This document shows positions 54,299 to 64,000 of a stretch of DNA of 64,000 nt, piece by piece. The position numbers and the translations under genes were made by a program. The stretch covers positions 2,667,501-2,731,500 of the forward strand of contig NZ_CP036515.1 in assembly GCF_004323635.1 (NCBI RefSeq), read 5' to 3'. The stretch comes from Lichenihabitans psoromatis. GTDB taxonomy: Bacteria > Pseudomonadota > Alphaproteobacteria > Rhizobiales > Beijerinckiaceae. Under the pieces are notes generated by a model. The model was not told where the DNA came from and searched no databases. It saw nothing but the letters and a program-made list of their open reading frames with translations. Positions within the stretch are counted from its first letter, which is position 1; each line of letters starts with the position of its first letter.

Positions 54299-54503
54299 CG
54301 CTGAGGCGGCTCTGGCGGGCCGTCGACGCATGCGGCTCGACGATGGCTGATCAGACGACCGCCGTCTGATCGCGTGTCGGGTGCGTCGCTCCGCTTGCTC
54401 GTGCCCCTGCGTCCAATTGACTCGACCTCGGCGGCGTTTGCGCTAAAATGATGGCGACTTCACTGAAGCTTGTCGCGTGAGCGGCCGTCAGCAGGGGTGG
54501 GCC

Positions 54504-54770
54504 ATGGGATTCCAGCGGAAAAGCCCGGCGGACGTCGCAAGACGGTTGGGCGAGCGGCGCGATCGATCTCAATCCGGCGCCGGTGTCCGAGCCTCCGATT
54601 CGTGGCGACGCGAGACGTTCACACTGCCTCGCGACGAAGCGCGTGCCATGGCGCAGGAATGTTTCGTCCGCTTTCCGAAAGCCGCCTACATGACCGAAAT
54701 CGAGTCGTGGCGCGAACTATCGGACGGTCGCATCGAGTTTACGATCAGGCGGCTTCCGACAGCCGACTGA
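54504..54770 (+). CDS. Small hypothetical protein
   Basis: 88 residues from ATG 54504, preceded by AGGGG; an in-frame GTG at 54477 is an alternative. Charged N-terminal half (RKSPADVARRLGERRDR) and a compact C-terminal part (REEXX-type ETFTLPRDEARAMAQECFVRFPK). The C-terminal half is predicted alpha/beta. No family recognised. Standing alone between cca and a convergent GST gene. Confidence 0.6.
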   Translation: MGFQRKSPADVARRLGERRDRSQSGAGVRASDSWRRETFTLPRDEARAMAQECFVRFPKAAYMTEIESWRELSDGRIEFTIRRLPTAD

Positions 54771-54787
54771 TTGTCGCAACTCGGCCT

Positions 54788-55393
54788 TTAGGATTGCCGG
54801 AAACGGGTTTTCTCGAAAGCTGGGATCTTGGCCGCGAAGGCGTCGAGCCAAGCGACGAGCGCGGGATGCGAGTCGCGCCATGTTCCCCCGAGCCGCAGGT
54901 CGAAATAACCCAGCGCACAAGCGGCCGCGATATGCCCGATGTCGATCGTGCCGACGGGCGCCGAAGCCTCTAAGGCCGCCAAGCCTCGGGCGATCTTACC
55001 CTCCTGATGCGCGACCCAGCGCGCGCTTCGCTCCGACTCGTCCCGGAACCGGGTTTCATACACGATCAGCAGAGCCGCATCGGTCATGCCGTCGCAGAGG
55101 GCCTGCCTCGTGAGCGCGAGGAAGCGGGCCGGGGCGTCTTTCGGGATCAGCATTCCGCCCGAGAGATGATCGAGGTAGTCGACGATGACACGGCTGTCGT
55201 AGAGGGTCGTTCCATCGTCGAGGATGAGCGCCGGGATCTTACCGAGCGGATTTTCGCGCCGGATCGAATCGGCATCGTCCATCGTGTCGGCATCGACGAC
55301 GGAGAGGCTCGACATCGCGCCAGTCAGGCTCGCCGCGATCTTCACTTTGCGGCCGAATGGCGAGGCTGGAGCCGAGCGCAGGATCATGGTCAT
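54788..55393 (-). CDS. Glutathione S-transferase family protein
   Basis: 201 residues. N-terminal thioredoxin-like domain (LRSAPASPFGRKVKIAA with the active-site Ser region, NPLGKIPALILDDG with cis-Pro, LYDSRVIVDYLD) and an all-helical C-terminal domain (DIGHIAAACALGYFDLRLG). Typical YibF-like bacterial GST. Convergent with the small gene upstream by 17 bases. Confidence 0.88.
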   Translation of the reverse strand: MTMILRSAPASPFGRKVKIAASLTGAMSSLSVVDADTMDDADSIRRENPLGKIPALILDDGTTLYDSRVIVDYLDHLSGGMLIPKDAPARFLALTRQALCDGMTDAALLIVYETRFRDESERSARWVAHQEGKIARGLAALEASAPVGTIDIGHIAAACALGYFDLRLGGTWRDSHPALVAWLDAFAAKIPAFEKTRFRQS

Positions 55394-55481
55394 TCAAGTC
55401 ACCGAGCGGAGTGAAACAGGACAGAAGGCGCGAGGAACATGGTCGCGGGATTGGGATCAAAGCTCCGCGCCGCGCGCCTTG

Positions 55482-55694
55482 TCAAAGAATGGTGAGACCG
55501 ACCGCTTTCGGACCCTTGCCCTTCTTGTCTGGTTCGATCTCATAGGCAACCCGCTGGCCCTCGCTCAGCGATTGCAGGCCCGCCTCCTCCACAGCCGTGA
55601 CGTGAACGAAGATATCGCGGCCGCCATCCTCCGGCGTAATGAAACCATATCCTTTTTCGCCGTTGAAGAATTTGACGGTGCCCTGGCTTGGCAT
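55482..55694 (-). CDS. Cold-shock domain protein
   Basis: 70 residues. RNA-binding motifs RNP1 (EKGYGFI) and RNP2 (DIFVH) in a single OB fold; GTVKFFNGEKG start is standard. ATG 55694 follows GAGGA; an upstream in-frame start adds eight non-conserved residues. RNA chaperone, cytoplasm. Which member of the csp family cannot be told. Confidence 0.92.
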   Translation of the reverse strand: MPSQGTVKFFNGEKGYGFITPEDGGRDIFVHVTAVEEAGLQSLSEGQRVAYEIEPDKKGKGPKAVGLTIL

Positions 55695-55751
55695 GGCATT
55701 TCCTCGCAAACACGTCACCGGACTGTAAGGGGAGGCCGTTGTTTGCCGCGC

Positions 55752-56603
55752 CTATTCCCCGGCCAGCCAACGCCACTGCCATGACCCCGGTTCCGATTGG
55801 GTCAGCGTCTTGGCAAGATAGGGCAGCAGCAGCCGAGCCTCGTCCTCGAGGCCGAAAGGCGGGTTGACGAGGATCATGCCGCATCCGGCGAGTTTGCCGA
55901 CATCGAGAGCCGTCCAGTCGATCACGAGTTCGACCTGCGCGATCTTGGGGATCCCGGACGCGATCAATTGGTTGGCGAACCGCGACACGGCGGTGCGGTC
56001 CTTCAGCGGGTACCAGAGGGCATAGATGCCGGTGGGCCATTTGCGATGCGCCGCCACGAGCCCGTCGAGCATCGCCTCAAACTCACCGCGGTCCTCGAAC
56101 GGCGGATCGATCAGCACCAAGCCTCGCCGTTCCTGAGGGGGGACATAGGCGTTGAGCGCCACATAGCCGTCGATTTCGACCACCTTGGCACGGTTCGCGC
56201 GCCCGAGACCCTTGCGGAGCGAGGCAGCGTCGGTCGGATGCAATTCGCAAAAGACGAGACGGTCCTGGGGACGTGCGATCCCCAGCGCGATGGATGGAGA
56301 GCCGGGGTACAGGGTCGGGCACCCGGTGCCGTCGCGTGGACCCACAAGGTCAAGATAAGGTTCGATCAGGGGCAACACGTCCGCCGGGACGTTGCCCGGC
56401 GTGATGCGTCCGATGCCGCGGGGCCACTCGCCGCTCCGGCGGGCCTCGTCGCCTTGCAGGTTATAAAGCCCGACACCCGCGTGAGTATCGATGTAGCGGA
56501 AGGGCGTCGCCTTGCGTCCGAGGTGCAGCAAGATCCTGGTCAGCAGGATGTGTTTGAAGACATCGGCAAAATTGCCCGCATGAAAAGCGTGCCGATAGTT
56601 CAT
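55752..56603 (-). CDS. rlmJ: 23S rRNA (adenine(2030)-N6)-methyltransferase RlmJ
   Basis: 283 residues. Family start MNYRHAFHAGNFADVFKH is exact; SAM site region IDTHAGVGLY; catalytic DPPF at residues 166-169 in VLIDPPFEDRGEF. Methylates A2030 of 23S rRNA. Located 19 bases after the RNase T2 stop on the same strand, possibly co-transcribed. Confidence 0.93.
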   Translation of the reverse strand: MNYRHAFHAGNFADVFKHILLTRILLHLGRKATPFRYIDTHAGVGLYNLQGDEARRSGEWPRGIGRITPGNVPADVLPLIEPYLDLVGPRDGTGCPTLYPGSPSIALGIARPQDRLVFCELHPTDAASLRKGLGRANRAKVVEIDGYVALNAYVPPQERRGLVLIDPPFEDRGEFEAMLDGLVAAHRKWPTGIYALWYPLKDRTAVSRFANQLIASGIPKIAQVELVIDWTALDVGKLAGCGMILVNPPFGLEDEARLLLPYLAKTLTQSEPGSWQWRWLAGE

Positions 56604-56622
56604 CGCGGGTGGACCATGACGC

Positions 56623-57426
56623 TCAGCGGACCGGCAATATGGTGATCTGCTGCGTCCGGCAGGCGGCTCGACTGACCTCGGGGCAAGTCACGAAGCCGCG
56701 GAGATCCTTGCCGAAGCAAATCCGCACCTCCTGCAACTCGTCCTGTCGGCACGTCACCGCCATCATGTCGGTGCGAAGTCCGGGGTTGCTGGCCGTGAAG
56801 GCGCGGGCGATCTCGAGCGGCGCGGCCGTCTGCGGCTCGCTGGGAGACTGCAACGTCGTCGGGATCGTCACCGCATCTCTGGCCCGGCGGACGAGCGCGA
56901 AATAATCGGTGGGACTGAGGCCCGTGCAGGTGCCGTGTTTCCGCCATTCGTAGCGGGCGAGGCCTACGTCGGGATAGACGCCGTTGACGCTGTCGAGAGC
57001 GGCGCGCGTCGGGCTTGTGTTGCCCGAATCACAATCGGACGGGAAGCCACGCGTATATTGCGGCCACAGCCCATGGACCACAAAGCCAAGGTTAGAGCCT
57101 GTGGCACATTGCCGGGGCGCCTTATTGTCGCCGCCCGTGTCGCAAAACCCAGGCGACCACGACAAAGCCAACACGTAAAAATCGAAAACACCGGGCTGCC
57201 TCGACCGGCCGCTGCCGCCAAAGCTCGATCCGGTCTGAACCGGTCGGCTTGTTGAAGCGGGAGCCGCCGCAGACTGATCGGAGGACCCGTTCAGGCATTT
57301 ATCGAGCACGCATGGGGCGTCCGACGCTGGACGCAACGGATTTCGGAAGCCCTGAGCACCGCCGGTGGTCGCCGAGACCGCGACCAAAAGGCAGGCAACG
57401 GCGAAGGCCGGAGAGGTCGCACGCAT
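56623..57426 (-). CDS. Ribonuclease T2 family protein, secreted
   Basis: 267 residues from ATG 57426. Signal peptide (SPAFAVACLLVAVSATTGGA) with cleavage near residue 25. Catalytic segments: CAS1 FVVHGLWPQ (H118) and CAS2 YEWRKHGTC (E160, K163, H164). Paired cysteines fit the family's disulfides. It cuts RNA in the periplasm or outside through a 2',3'-cyclic phosphate. Follows the small secreted protein gene by 17 bases. Confidence 0.9.
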   Translation of the reverse strand: MRATSPAFAVACLLVAVSATTGGAQGFRNPLRPASDAPCVLDKCLNGSSDQSAAAPASTSRPVQTGSSFGGSGRSRQPGVFDFYVLALSWSPGFCDTGGDNKAPRQCATGSNLGFVVHGLWPQYTRGFPSDCDSGNTSPTRAALDSVNGVYPDVGLARYEWRKHGTCTGLSPTDYFALVRRARDAVTIPTTLQSPSEPQTAAPLEIARAFTASNPGLRTDMMAVTCRQDELQEVRICFGKDLRGFVTCPEVSRAACRTQQITILPVR

Positions 57427-57443
57427 CCGCAAGGGTGCTAAAC

Positions 57444-57887
57444 TTACGGCCGTTCCATCTTGCAATTCGGTGCATAGGCATATTCGCGGTCGAGCCCGGT
57501 CAGGCAGAATTCGACGCCGAAATCCATACCGATCAACCCGAGATCCTCGGCAACCGAGAAATATACCTCATGAACGGTCTTGTCGTTCAGGATCGCGCGG
57601 CCCTCACAGAAGTTGCGGGGAATGTGATCGAGGCCCCAGGGGCGTAGTGCCGACACCTTCACCTGATCGTAGCTGACGATCTGGAGCGACGAGTTCCAAT
57701 ATTCCGACTCGCTGTCGTGAAAACGATCCGACAGACGCGACAGCACATCGGGATTGTCGCAGGCCGGGATCTTGCCGTCATAGGACCAGAACCGCTTTTC
57801 GGCCGGGACGACCGGCCGCGCGAAAGCGGTGCCCATCGAAGCCGCGACCATGAGGGCGAGCATAAAGCCTTGGAACGCGCGTTGCAT
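57444..57887 (-). CDS. Small secreted cysteine protein next to RNase T2
   Basis: 147 residues from ATG 57887; ATG 57902 also in frame. Signal peptide with GFMLALMVAASMGTAFA. Mature part has four cysteines (ACDNP, NFCEG, EFCLTG, PNCKM), Trp/Tyr rich, ends CKMERP. No domain recognised. Its placement directly upstream of the RNase T2 gene suggests a partner or an inhibitor, which is inference. Confidence 0.7.
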   Translation of the reverse strand: MQRAFQGFMLALMVAASMGTAFARPVVPAEKRFWSYDGKIPACDNPDVLSRLSDRFHDSESEYWNSSLQIVSYDQVKVSALRPWGLDHIPRNFCEGRAILNDKTVHEVYFSVAEDLGLIGMDFGVEFCLTGLDREYAYAPNCKMERP

Positions 57888-58108
57888 GCCGTGGAATCCC
57901 ATTCTTCAATTCAGCGCGGACGATGCGACGGCGCGCACGCCAGGGTCAAGCCTTGCCTTGGCCCGAATGCCATGCGAGGGGGCGATTGGCGAGCGTTGTG
58001 CTGTTCCGATAACAGCCCAGAGCCCTCAAGCCCGGTGAAGCCCTGCATCGGAGGCCGACGGCATGCGCGAGCTTGCGCTGCTGCGGGACAGGTCTGAAGG
58101 TGGAACGC

Positions 58109-59623
58109 GTGAACGATTACGTGCGGAAGATCCTCGATGCGCGGGTCTACGATGTCGCTGTGCAGACCTCGCTTGACCCCATGGCGCGGCTGAGCAAGCG
58201 GCTGGACGCCTCGGTGCTGCTGAAGCGAGAGGATCTTCAGCCCGTTTTCTCCTTCAAGATCCGGGGCGCCTATAACAAGATCGCTCGATTATCCGCTGAG
58301 GCCCGCGCCGCCGGTGTGATTTGCGCCTCCGCCGGAAACCATGCCCAGGGCGTCGCATTGTCGGCCCAACGGCTGGGCGTCAAGGCCATCATCGTGATGC
58401 CGGTCACGACCCCGCAGATCAAAGTCGATGCCGTGCGCTATTGGAGCGGGACGGTCGTGCTGTTCGGAGACACGTTCGACGAAGCCTTCGAACATGCGCG
58501 CGGGCTCGAGGCGGAGCAGGGTTTGACCTTCGTGCATCCCTACGACGATCCGGACGTGATCGCGGGGCAAGGCACCGTCGGCATGGAAATCTTGCACCAG
58601 CATGCCGATCCGGTCGAGGCGATCTTCGTGCCGATCGGAGGGGGCGGTCTCGCCTCTGGGGTCGCCGCCTATGTCAAGTTCCTGCGGCCGGACATCAAGG
58701 TGATCGGCGTCGAGCCGGTCGATGCGGCCTCGATGAAGGCCGCCATCGCGGCAGGGTCGCGCGTCATCCTCGATCGGGTCGGCCTCTTCGCCGACGGCGT
58801 CGCGGTGCGGCAGGCGGGAGCCGAGACGTTCCGGGTGTGTCAGGCGCTGCTCGACGACGTGCTGGTGGCCGATACCGATGAGATGTGCGCCGCCGTCAAA
58901 GACATCTTCGAAGATACACGCGTCATCGCGGAGCCGGCCGGTGCGCTCGCCCTGGCTGGACTGAAAAGCTACGTGGCCGCCAATCCCGTCCGAACAGGCG
59001 CGCTGATCGCAATCAACACCGGCGCCAACATGAACTTCGACCGGCTGCGCCATGTTGCCGAACGTGCCGAGATCGGCGAGGCGCGCGAGGTGCTGCTCGG
59101 CGTGACGATCCCGGAACAGCAGGGTAGCTATCGCCGGTTCGTGCAGGCGCTCGGCAACCGCACCATCACCGAATTCAACTATCGCTATGCCGCGGGGGCC
59201 GAGGCCCATGTGTTCGTCGGCCTCAAGCTGTCCGACAGCGTTGGCGAGAAGGCGCTCGTACTCACGCAACTTGCGGCGCTTGGCTATCCCGTGCTCGACA
59301 TCAGCGCCAACGAGACCGCCAAACTGCATGTTCGTTACATGGTGGGGGGTCGGGCCCCGGCGCTGCGGGACGAGGTGATCCTCAGGTTCGAATTTCCGGA
59401 ACGACCGGGCGCTTTGCTGAAGTTCCTGGACGGGGTCGGATCCGAGTGGAACATCACCTTGTTCCACTACCGCAACCACGGCGCGGATTATGGCCGCGTG
59501 CTCGTCGGATTGCAGGTTCCGGCCGCCGAAAGCGATCGGTTCGGCGAGCGGCTGCGCGAACTCGGCTATGCCTTCGAGGATGAGACCGACAATCCCGCCT
59601 ATCGGATGTTCCTCGACCGATGA
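58109..59623 (+). CDS. ilvA: Threonine ammonia-lyase (threonine dehydratase)
   Basis: 504 residues from GTG 58109, chosen because GAAGG precedes it; the frame opens at 58073. PLP-lysine K50 in SFKIRGAYNKI; phosphate-binding GGGGLASG; C-terminal ACT-like regulatory region (~330-504) with ISANETAKLHVRYMVGG and FPERPGALLKFL. The presence of two ACT-like halves is the biosynthetic, isoleucine-inhibited form. Makes 2-oxobutanoate. ATGA overlap with rnhB. Confidence 0.9.
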   Translation: MNDYVRKILDARVYDVAVQTSLDPMARLSKRLDASVLLKREDLQPVFSFKIRGAYNKIARLSAEARAAGVICASAGNHAQGVALSAQRLGVKAIIVMPVTTPQIKVDAVRYWSGTVVLFGDTFDEAFEHARGLEAEQGLTFVHPYDDPDVIAGQGTVGMEILHQHADPVEAIFVPIGGGGLASGVAAYVKFLRPDIKVIGVEPVDAASMKAAIAAGSRVILDRVGLFADGVAVRQAGAETFRVCQALLDDVLVADTDEMCAAVKDIFEDTRVIAEPAGALALAGLKSYVAANPVRTGALIAINTGANMNFDRLRHVAERAEIGEAREVLLGVTIPEQQGSYRRFVQALGNRTITEFNYRYAAGAEAHVFVGLKLSDSVGEKALVLTQLAALGYPVLDISANETAKLHVRYMVGGRAPALRDEVILRFEFPERPGALLKFLDGVGSEWNITLFHYRNHGADYGRVLVGLQVPAAESDRFGERLRELGYAFEDETDNPAYRMFLDR

Positions 59624-60350
59624 CGGAAGCGTTTAAACCGTCGACGCCCGCGAAAGGCGGATCTCGCCCGAAAGCGGTGATGCCCATCAAGAGCGTCAAG
59701 CGCATGGGTTCGGTTTCGACGCTCGTGCCGGTTCCGCATTTTGAGCGGGAGCGGATGCTGATTGCCCGCGGCCTGCTTCACATCGCCGGGATCGACGAGG
59801 CTGGACGCGGGCCGCTGGCCGGCCCTGTCGCGGCTGCGGCCGTGATCCTCGATCCAAATGATCTCCCCGAGGCCGTTGACGATTCCAAGGCCCTGACCGA
59901 GGCGCAGCGTGAGCATTTGTTCCTGCTCATCATGTCGAAAGCGCTGGCGATCGGCATCGGCTTTTCGTCGCCGCGCGAGATCGACCGGATCAACATCCGT
60001 CAGGCGACCTTCGCGGCGATGCGGCGTGCCGCGAGCGCCTTGCCGCTGAGCCCGCATCATCTTTTGATCGACGGGAACGACTTTCCGCATGGTGTCACGA
60101 TCGCGGGTGAGACGATCATCAAAGGTGATGCCACCTGCTTGTCGATTGCGGCAGCCTCGATCGTCGCCAAAGTGGCGCGAGACCGATTGATGGTGCGGCT
60201 CGACGCGCATCATCCGGTTTATGGTTTCGCCCGCCACAAAGGCTATGCGACCGAGCAGCATCGGGCCGCCTTGTTGCGCCATGGCCCGTCCGCCGCGCAT
60301 CGGATGAGCTTCGCGCCATGCCGGGGCGAGACGTCGGACGATTGCCAATC

Positions 60351-60354
<4 letters not shown>
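59620..60354 (+). CDS. rnhB: Ribonuclease HII
   Basis: 244 residues. IAGIDEAGRGPLAGPV with catalytic D59 and E60; DDSKALTEAQRE carries a further Asp; the C-terminal basic tail is normal. ~50 residues of charged N terminus precede the core, longer than E. coli. Removes RNA from RNA-DNA hybrids. Start overlaps ilvA stop by four bases. Confidence 0.93.
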
Positions 60355-61651
<1,297 letters not shown>

Positions 61652-61729
61652 GGAATCGCTGGATCACGACAACTTTTTATCGCCACAATCACCAAAGTTT
61701 AACAAATCTATAATATGCACCTGCTTGTG

Positions 61730-61754
61730 GGAACGGACGTTCGTTCCCAGCGTT
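61730..61754 (+). promoter_or_regulatory. EcfG (general stress) promoter candidate
   Basis: GGAAC (61730-61734), 16-base spacer, CGTT (61751-61754) is a perfect match to the GGAAC-N16/17-CGTT promoter of alphaproteobacterial EcfG sigma factors. A start of transcription near 61760-61763 leaves a ~38-base leader to the gene at 61800. GGGAACG (61729-61735) and CGTTCCC (61742-61748) also form an inverted repeat in the promoter. Confidence 0.6.
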
Positions 61755-61799
61755 GCGGAATGAGATTAATCATTTCGAGCGTAGCGGGGAGTACGGGCC

Positions 61800-61997
61800 G
61801 TGTTGCGTTTCATAGGCCTTTTAGCACTGTTGTGCGTGGTGTGCATTACCCTCGGAATGGGCAAGGTTGTCCAGTTGACGAGCGGCGTCGAGAATTTCTT
61901 CCTCGCGCTGGCCGCGTTGTCGGCCACTGTTTTGATCAGCTCCTACGATGCTTACGAGACGCAGTCGGCCACCACCGAGAGCGACGATCAGCGATAA
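61800..61997 (+). CDS. Small membrane protein, 65 residues
   Basis: GTG start with GGGGAG upstream. Two hydrophobic segments (FIGLLALLCVVCITLG and FFLALAALSATVLISS) separated by a short polar turn with an acidic C-terminal tail (TTESDDQR). No family recognised. Sits alone between ccrM and convergent mutY. The promoter candidate upstream suggests induction under general stress. Confidence 0.7.
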   Translation: MLRFIGLLALLCVVCITLGMGKVVQLTSGVENFFLALAALSATVLISSYDAYETQSATTESDDQR

Positions 61998-62000
61998 GCC

Positions 62001-63131
62001 CTAGCGGCCGGACTGTGCCAACGCGATCGCGTGGCGCATCAGCGTCGGGAGTGCTTCATCCATCAAGGTGGTGATCGCAACCCATCGCCGGCTCTCGTTG
62101 GCCACCACGGTATCGGGCAATGCACCATCCGGAGAGACACGCGTCACGACGTCCAGCATCAGAGTGAAATGCGTGAACACGTGTTTGACCCGCATTCCCT
62201 CGCGTTCGACCCCGCGATCAGCATCCGAGATTGAAGCGGGTTCTTCGCCCCACGCCGTCCCGGGTAACTCCGTCATCCCGCCGAGCAGACCAACCGGCGG
62301 ACGCGTCTGGACCAGAACGTCGCCTCGACCGTTGGTGACATAATAAGCTGTCCCATAGCGGATCGGATTGGCCCGCTTGGCGACCTTCACCGGGAACAGG
62401 GTCTGGGTCCCGTTCGCCCGCGCGACGCAATCGCGCGTGAGGGGACATAAGACGCAGGCCGGACTTTTCGGCGTACAGATCGTCGCGCCGAGATCCATCA
62501 CGGCTTGAGCGAAGTCTCCCGGCCGATCCTCTGGCGTCGCAGCCCCCATCGCGAGCGCGACAGCCGTCTTACCCTTCGGCATCGGCTCGGCAATCGCATA
62601 GAGCCGCGACATGACCCGCTCAACGTTGCCGTCGACGACCGTCGCTTTGCGGCCGAAGGCGATCGATGCGATGGCGGCCGCCGTATAGGCGCCAATGCCC
62701 GGCAAGGAGCGAAGCTCTCCCTCCTCGCGCGGGAAGAAGCCGCCAAAGTCGCGAACGACGGTTTGGGCGCAGGCATGGAGATTGCGCGCACGTGAGTAGT
62801 AGCCAAGGCCGGCCCAAGCCCGCATCACCTCGTCCTGCGAAGCCGCCGCGAGCTGATCCACGTCGGGCCACAGGGAAAGGAATTTGGCGAAATAGGGTTT
62901 GACGGCCGCGACAGTCGTTTGCTGCAGCATGATCTCCGACAGCCACACCGCATAAGCGGGCGTTCGGGCGCCGGGCAGGGCCCGCCAGGGCAGCGCGCGA
63001 CGGTGCCGATCGTACCACACGAGCAGATCGGCCGTGACGTCGGCAGGCGCGGGGCCTGCCCGTCGCGTGTTCGAGGCGCTGGGAACGGCGGGGTCGAGCG
63101 GCAAGGAGTTGGCTTGTTTTCGGGTGCCCAA
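62001..63131 (-). CDS. mutY: A/G-specific adenine glycosylase
   Basis: 376 residues. MLQQTTVAAVKPYFAKFL (catalytic Glu follows WLSEI), HhH-GPD LPGIGAYTAAAIASIAFGR with VVDGNVERV, 4Fe-4S C-x6-C-x2-C-x5-C (CTPKSPACVLCPLTRDC), and a C-terminal MutT-like domain (GLLGGMTELPGTAW). Removes A opposite 8-oxoG. Divergent from DUF721. Confidence 0.93.
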   Translation of the reverse strand: MGTRKQANSLPLDPAVPSASNTRRAGPAPADVTADLLVWYDRHRRALPWRALPGARTPAYAVWLSEIMLQQTTVAAVKPYFAKFLSLWPDVDQLAAASQDEVMRAWAGLGYYSRARNLHACAQTVVRDFGGFFPREEGELRSLPGIGAYTAAAIASIAFGRKATVVDGNVERVMSRLYAIAEPMPKGKTAVALAMGAATPEDRPGDFAQAVMDLGATICTPKSPACVLCPLTRDCVARANGTQTLFPVKVAKRANPIRYGTAYYVTNGRGDVLVQTRPPVGLLGGMTELPGTAWGEEPASISDADRGVEREGMRVKHVFTHFTLMLDVVTRVSPDGALPDTVVANESRRWVAITTLMDEALPTLMRHAIALAQSGR

Positions 63132-63160
63132 ATCGCGCTCGTCTCAGTATGGTGGGACGC

Positions 63161-63661
63161 ATGAATAACCGCAACCCGCCTGGTCGGAAAGCGTGGTCGA
63201 GCCCCTTGGCCGATCTCGTCGCGCCCTGCTTGACGCCGGCTTTGGCGAAATTCGGCTTCAGCGAGGCCGATCTGCTGATGTTTTGGCCCGAGATCGTCGG
63301 GGAGCGTCTCGCCTCCCGTTGCGAGCCGATCCGCATGCAATGGCCGTCGCGCGGCACGGCCCGCGGCACGCCGGAGCCGGCCACGCTGATGGTTCGCGTC
63401 GAGGGCGCGTTCGCGCTCGAATTGCAGCACCAGCAGGCGTTGGTGATCGAGCGGGTCAATACGCATTTCGGTTGGCGCTGCGTCGGGCGTCTGGCGTTGC
63501 GGCAAGGGCCGGTCACGCCGCCGAAAAAACCTCGAACGCTGATCGCGCCGCCGGATGGCTCGCGCGTCAGGCTGGCCCACGACGCGACTGCGGGCATCGA
63601 AGAGGATGCGCTACGCCGAGCGCTCATCAAGCTTGGTAGCCGGGTTCTCACGACGCGTTAG
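63161..63661 (+). CDS. DUF721 (DciA-like) protein
   Basis: 166 residues from ATG 63161. DUF721 core MFWPEIVGERLASRCEPIRM and LMVRVEGAFALELQHQQALVIERVN (shown in part). DUF721 proteins include DciA, the ancestral DnaB helicase loader. Normal place between mutY and a thioredoxin-fold gene in Hyphomicrobiales. The C-terminal ~40 residues are Pro-rich then helical. Confidence 0.82.
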   Translation: MNNRNPPGRKAWSSPLADLVAPCLTPALAKFGFSEADLLMFWPEIVGERLASRCEPIRMQWPSRGTARGTPEPATLMVRVEGAFALELQHQQALVIERVNTHFGWRCVGRLALRQGPVTPPKKPRTLIAPPDGSRVRLAHDATAGIEEDALRRALIKLGSRVLTTR

Positions 63662-63821
63662 GGGGAATGCAGCACCGCCGTCGCGGTTTCGCGTGTTTCT
63701 GCCCCGGCGGGTCTGGCGAAGCCACCCGTCCGTGCTTTATACTCGCCGCAATTGTTCCCTCATCTGCCCTGGCGTGGCGGGCCGATGGTTGCCCTGTCCA
63801 TCCGATCGAGCGAGTGACTTG

Positions 63822-64000
63822 ATGGTATTCTCCAAACTTAACCGCCGCACGGTCTTGCGCGGCGCGGCTCTTGCGGGCGTTGCATCGGCCGGCTCCGTCA
63901 TGCTGCTCGATCCCGGTTCCGCCCGCGCCGCCACCGAGGGCGCGAGCTATCCGATCGACCAGTTGATGGCCGAAGGGCAGCTGCCGGATATCTGGCTCGG
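63822..64000 (+). CDS. DsbA-like thioredoxin-fold protein (5' end, partial)
   Basis: First 59 codons only. NRRTVLRG is a twin-arginine signal (RRTVL), hydrophobic core ALAGVASAGSVMLL, ARA cleavage. PIDQLMAEGQLPDIWLG is the stretch that precedes the thioredoxin fold in rhizobial DsbA-like proteins. The CxxC site is outside the window. The usual next gene is smc. Confidence 0.65.
   Translation, partial: MVFSKLNRRTVLRGAALAGVASAGSVMLLDPGSARAATEGASYPIDQLMAEGQLPDIWL

Overview
The window is a high-GC segment with codon-dense, closely packed genes. It looks chromosomal and comes from an alphaproteobacterium, most likely of the order Hyphomicrobiales (Rhizobiales), perhaps near Beijerinckiaceae or Methylobacteriaceae. 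The evidence is a CcrM-type GANTC methyltransferase, the order mutY / DUF721 / Tat-exported DsbA-like gene (usually followed by smc), a DksA without its zinc cysteines, the DUF1285 / CoA pyrophosphatase / DUF6111 / cca block, a perfect EcfG-type stress promoter, and a giant protein of the GPR/RgsE kind known from polar-growing rhizobia. No rRNA, tRNA or CRISPR was seen.

Positions 1-8969 hold one forward operon. It starts with a PotABCD-type ABC importer (the ATPase is cut by the window edge), followed by a diiron desaturase-like membrane enzyme, a TIM-barrel isomerase, a class II aldolase, a Rieske oxygenase with the Glu-bridge motif of quaternary-amine oxygenases, and an Old Yellow Enzyme/4Fe-4S/FAD oxidoreductase of the trimethylamine or N-methylproline dehydrogenase type. 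Together they suggest uptake and oxidative breakdown of an N-methylated or quaternary ammonium compound by a gene set I do not recognise as a described pathway. At 8946-10814 a DnaQ-like exonuclease gene is split by an IS3-family element (9336-10613) that carries a textbook GGGAAAC slippery site. The two exonuclease halves rejoin exactly in frame.

Positions 10811-23721 hold a PAP2 phosphatase, a Tim44-like protein, an orphan ParA ATPase, a glutathionyl-hydroquinone reductase-like protein, dinB and a UvrD helicase (overlapping), an FtsK-type translocase without membrane segments, a coupled glycosyltransferase / metallophosphoesterase pair, and an XRE-cupin regulator with a palindromic operator.

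The most striking gene is at 24745-32361. It encodes about 2,538 residues, membrane-anchored near the N terminus, with nineteen landmarks of a 40-residue repeat followed by about 69 nearly uninterrupted 11-residue repeats. It sits upstream of a murein-peptide epimerase gene and divergent from an orphan Hpt protein. Next come ferredoxin and its reductase, msrQ without msrP, the sixA / unknown / ycjX / ycjF operon, dksA, an MFS transporter, and small housekeeping enzymes.

Positions 44307-51237 are a MoxR / DUF58 / BatA-DUF4159 / vWA operon on the minus strand. The forward block DUF1285 / Nudix / DUF6111 / cca diverges from it. The last 10 kb hold a GST, a cold-shock protein, rlmJ, RNase T2 with a small secreted Cys protein, ilvA, rnhB, ccrM, a 65-residue membrane protein under a predicted general-stress promoter, mutY, a DUF721 gene and the start of a dsbA-like gene.
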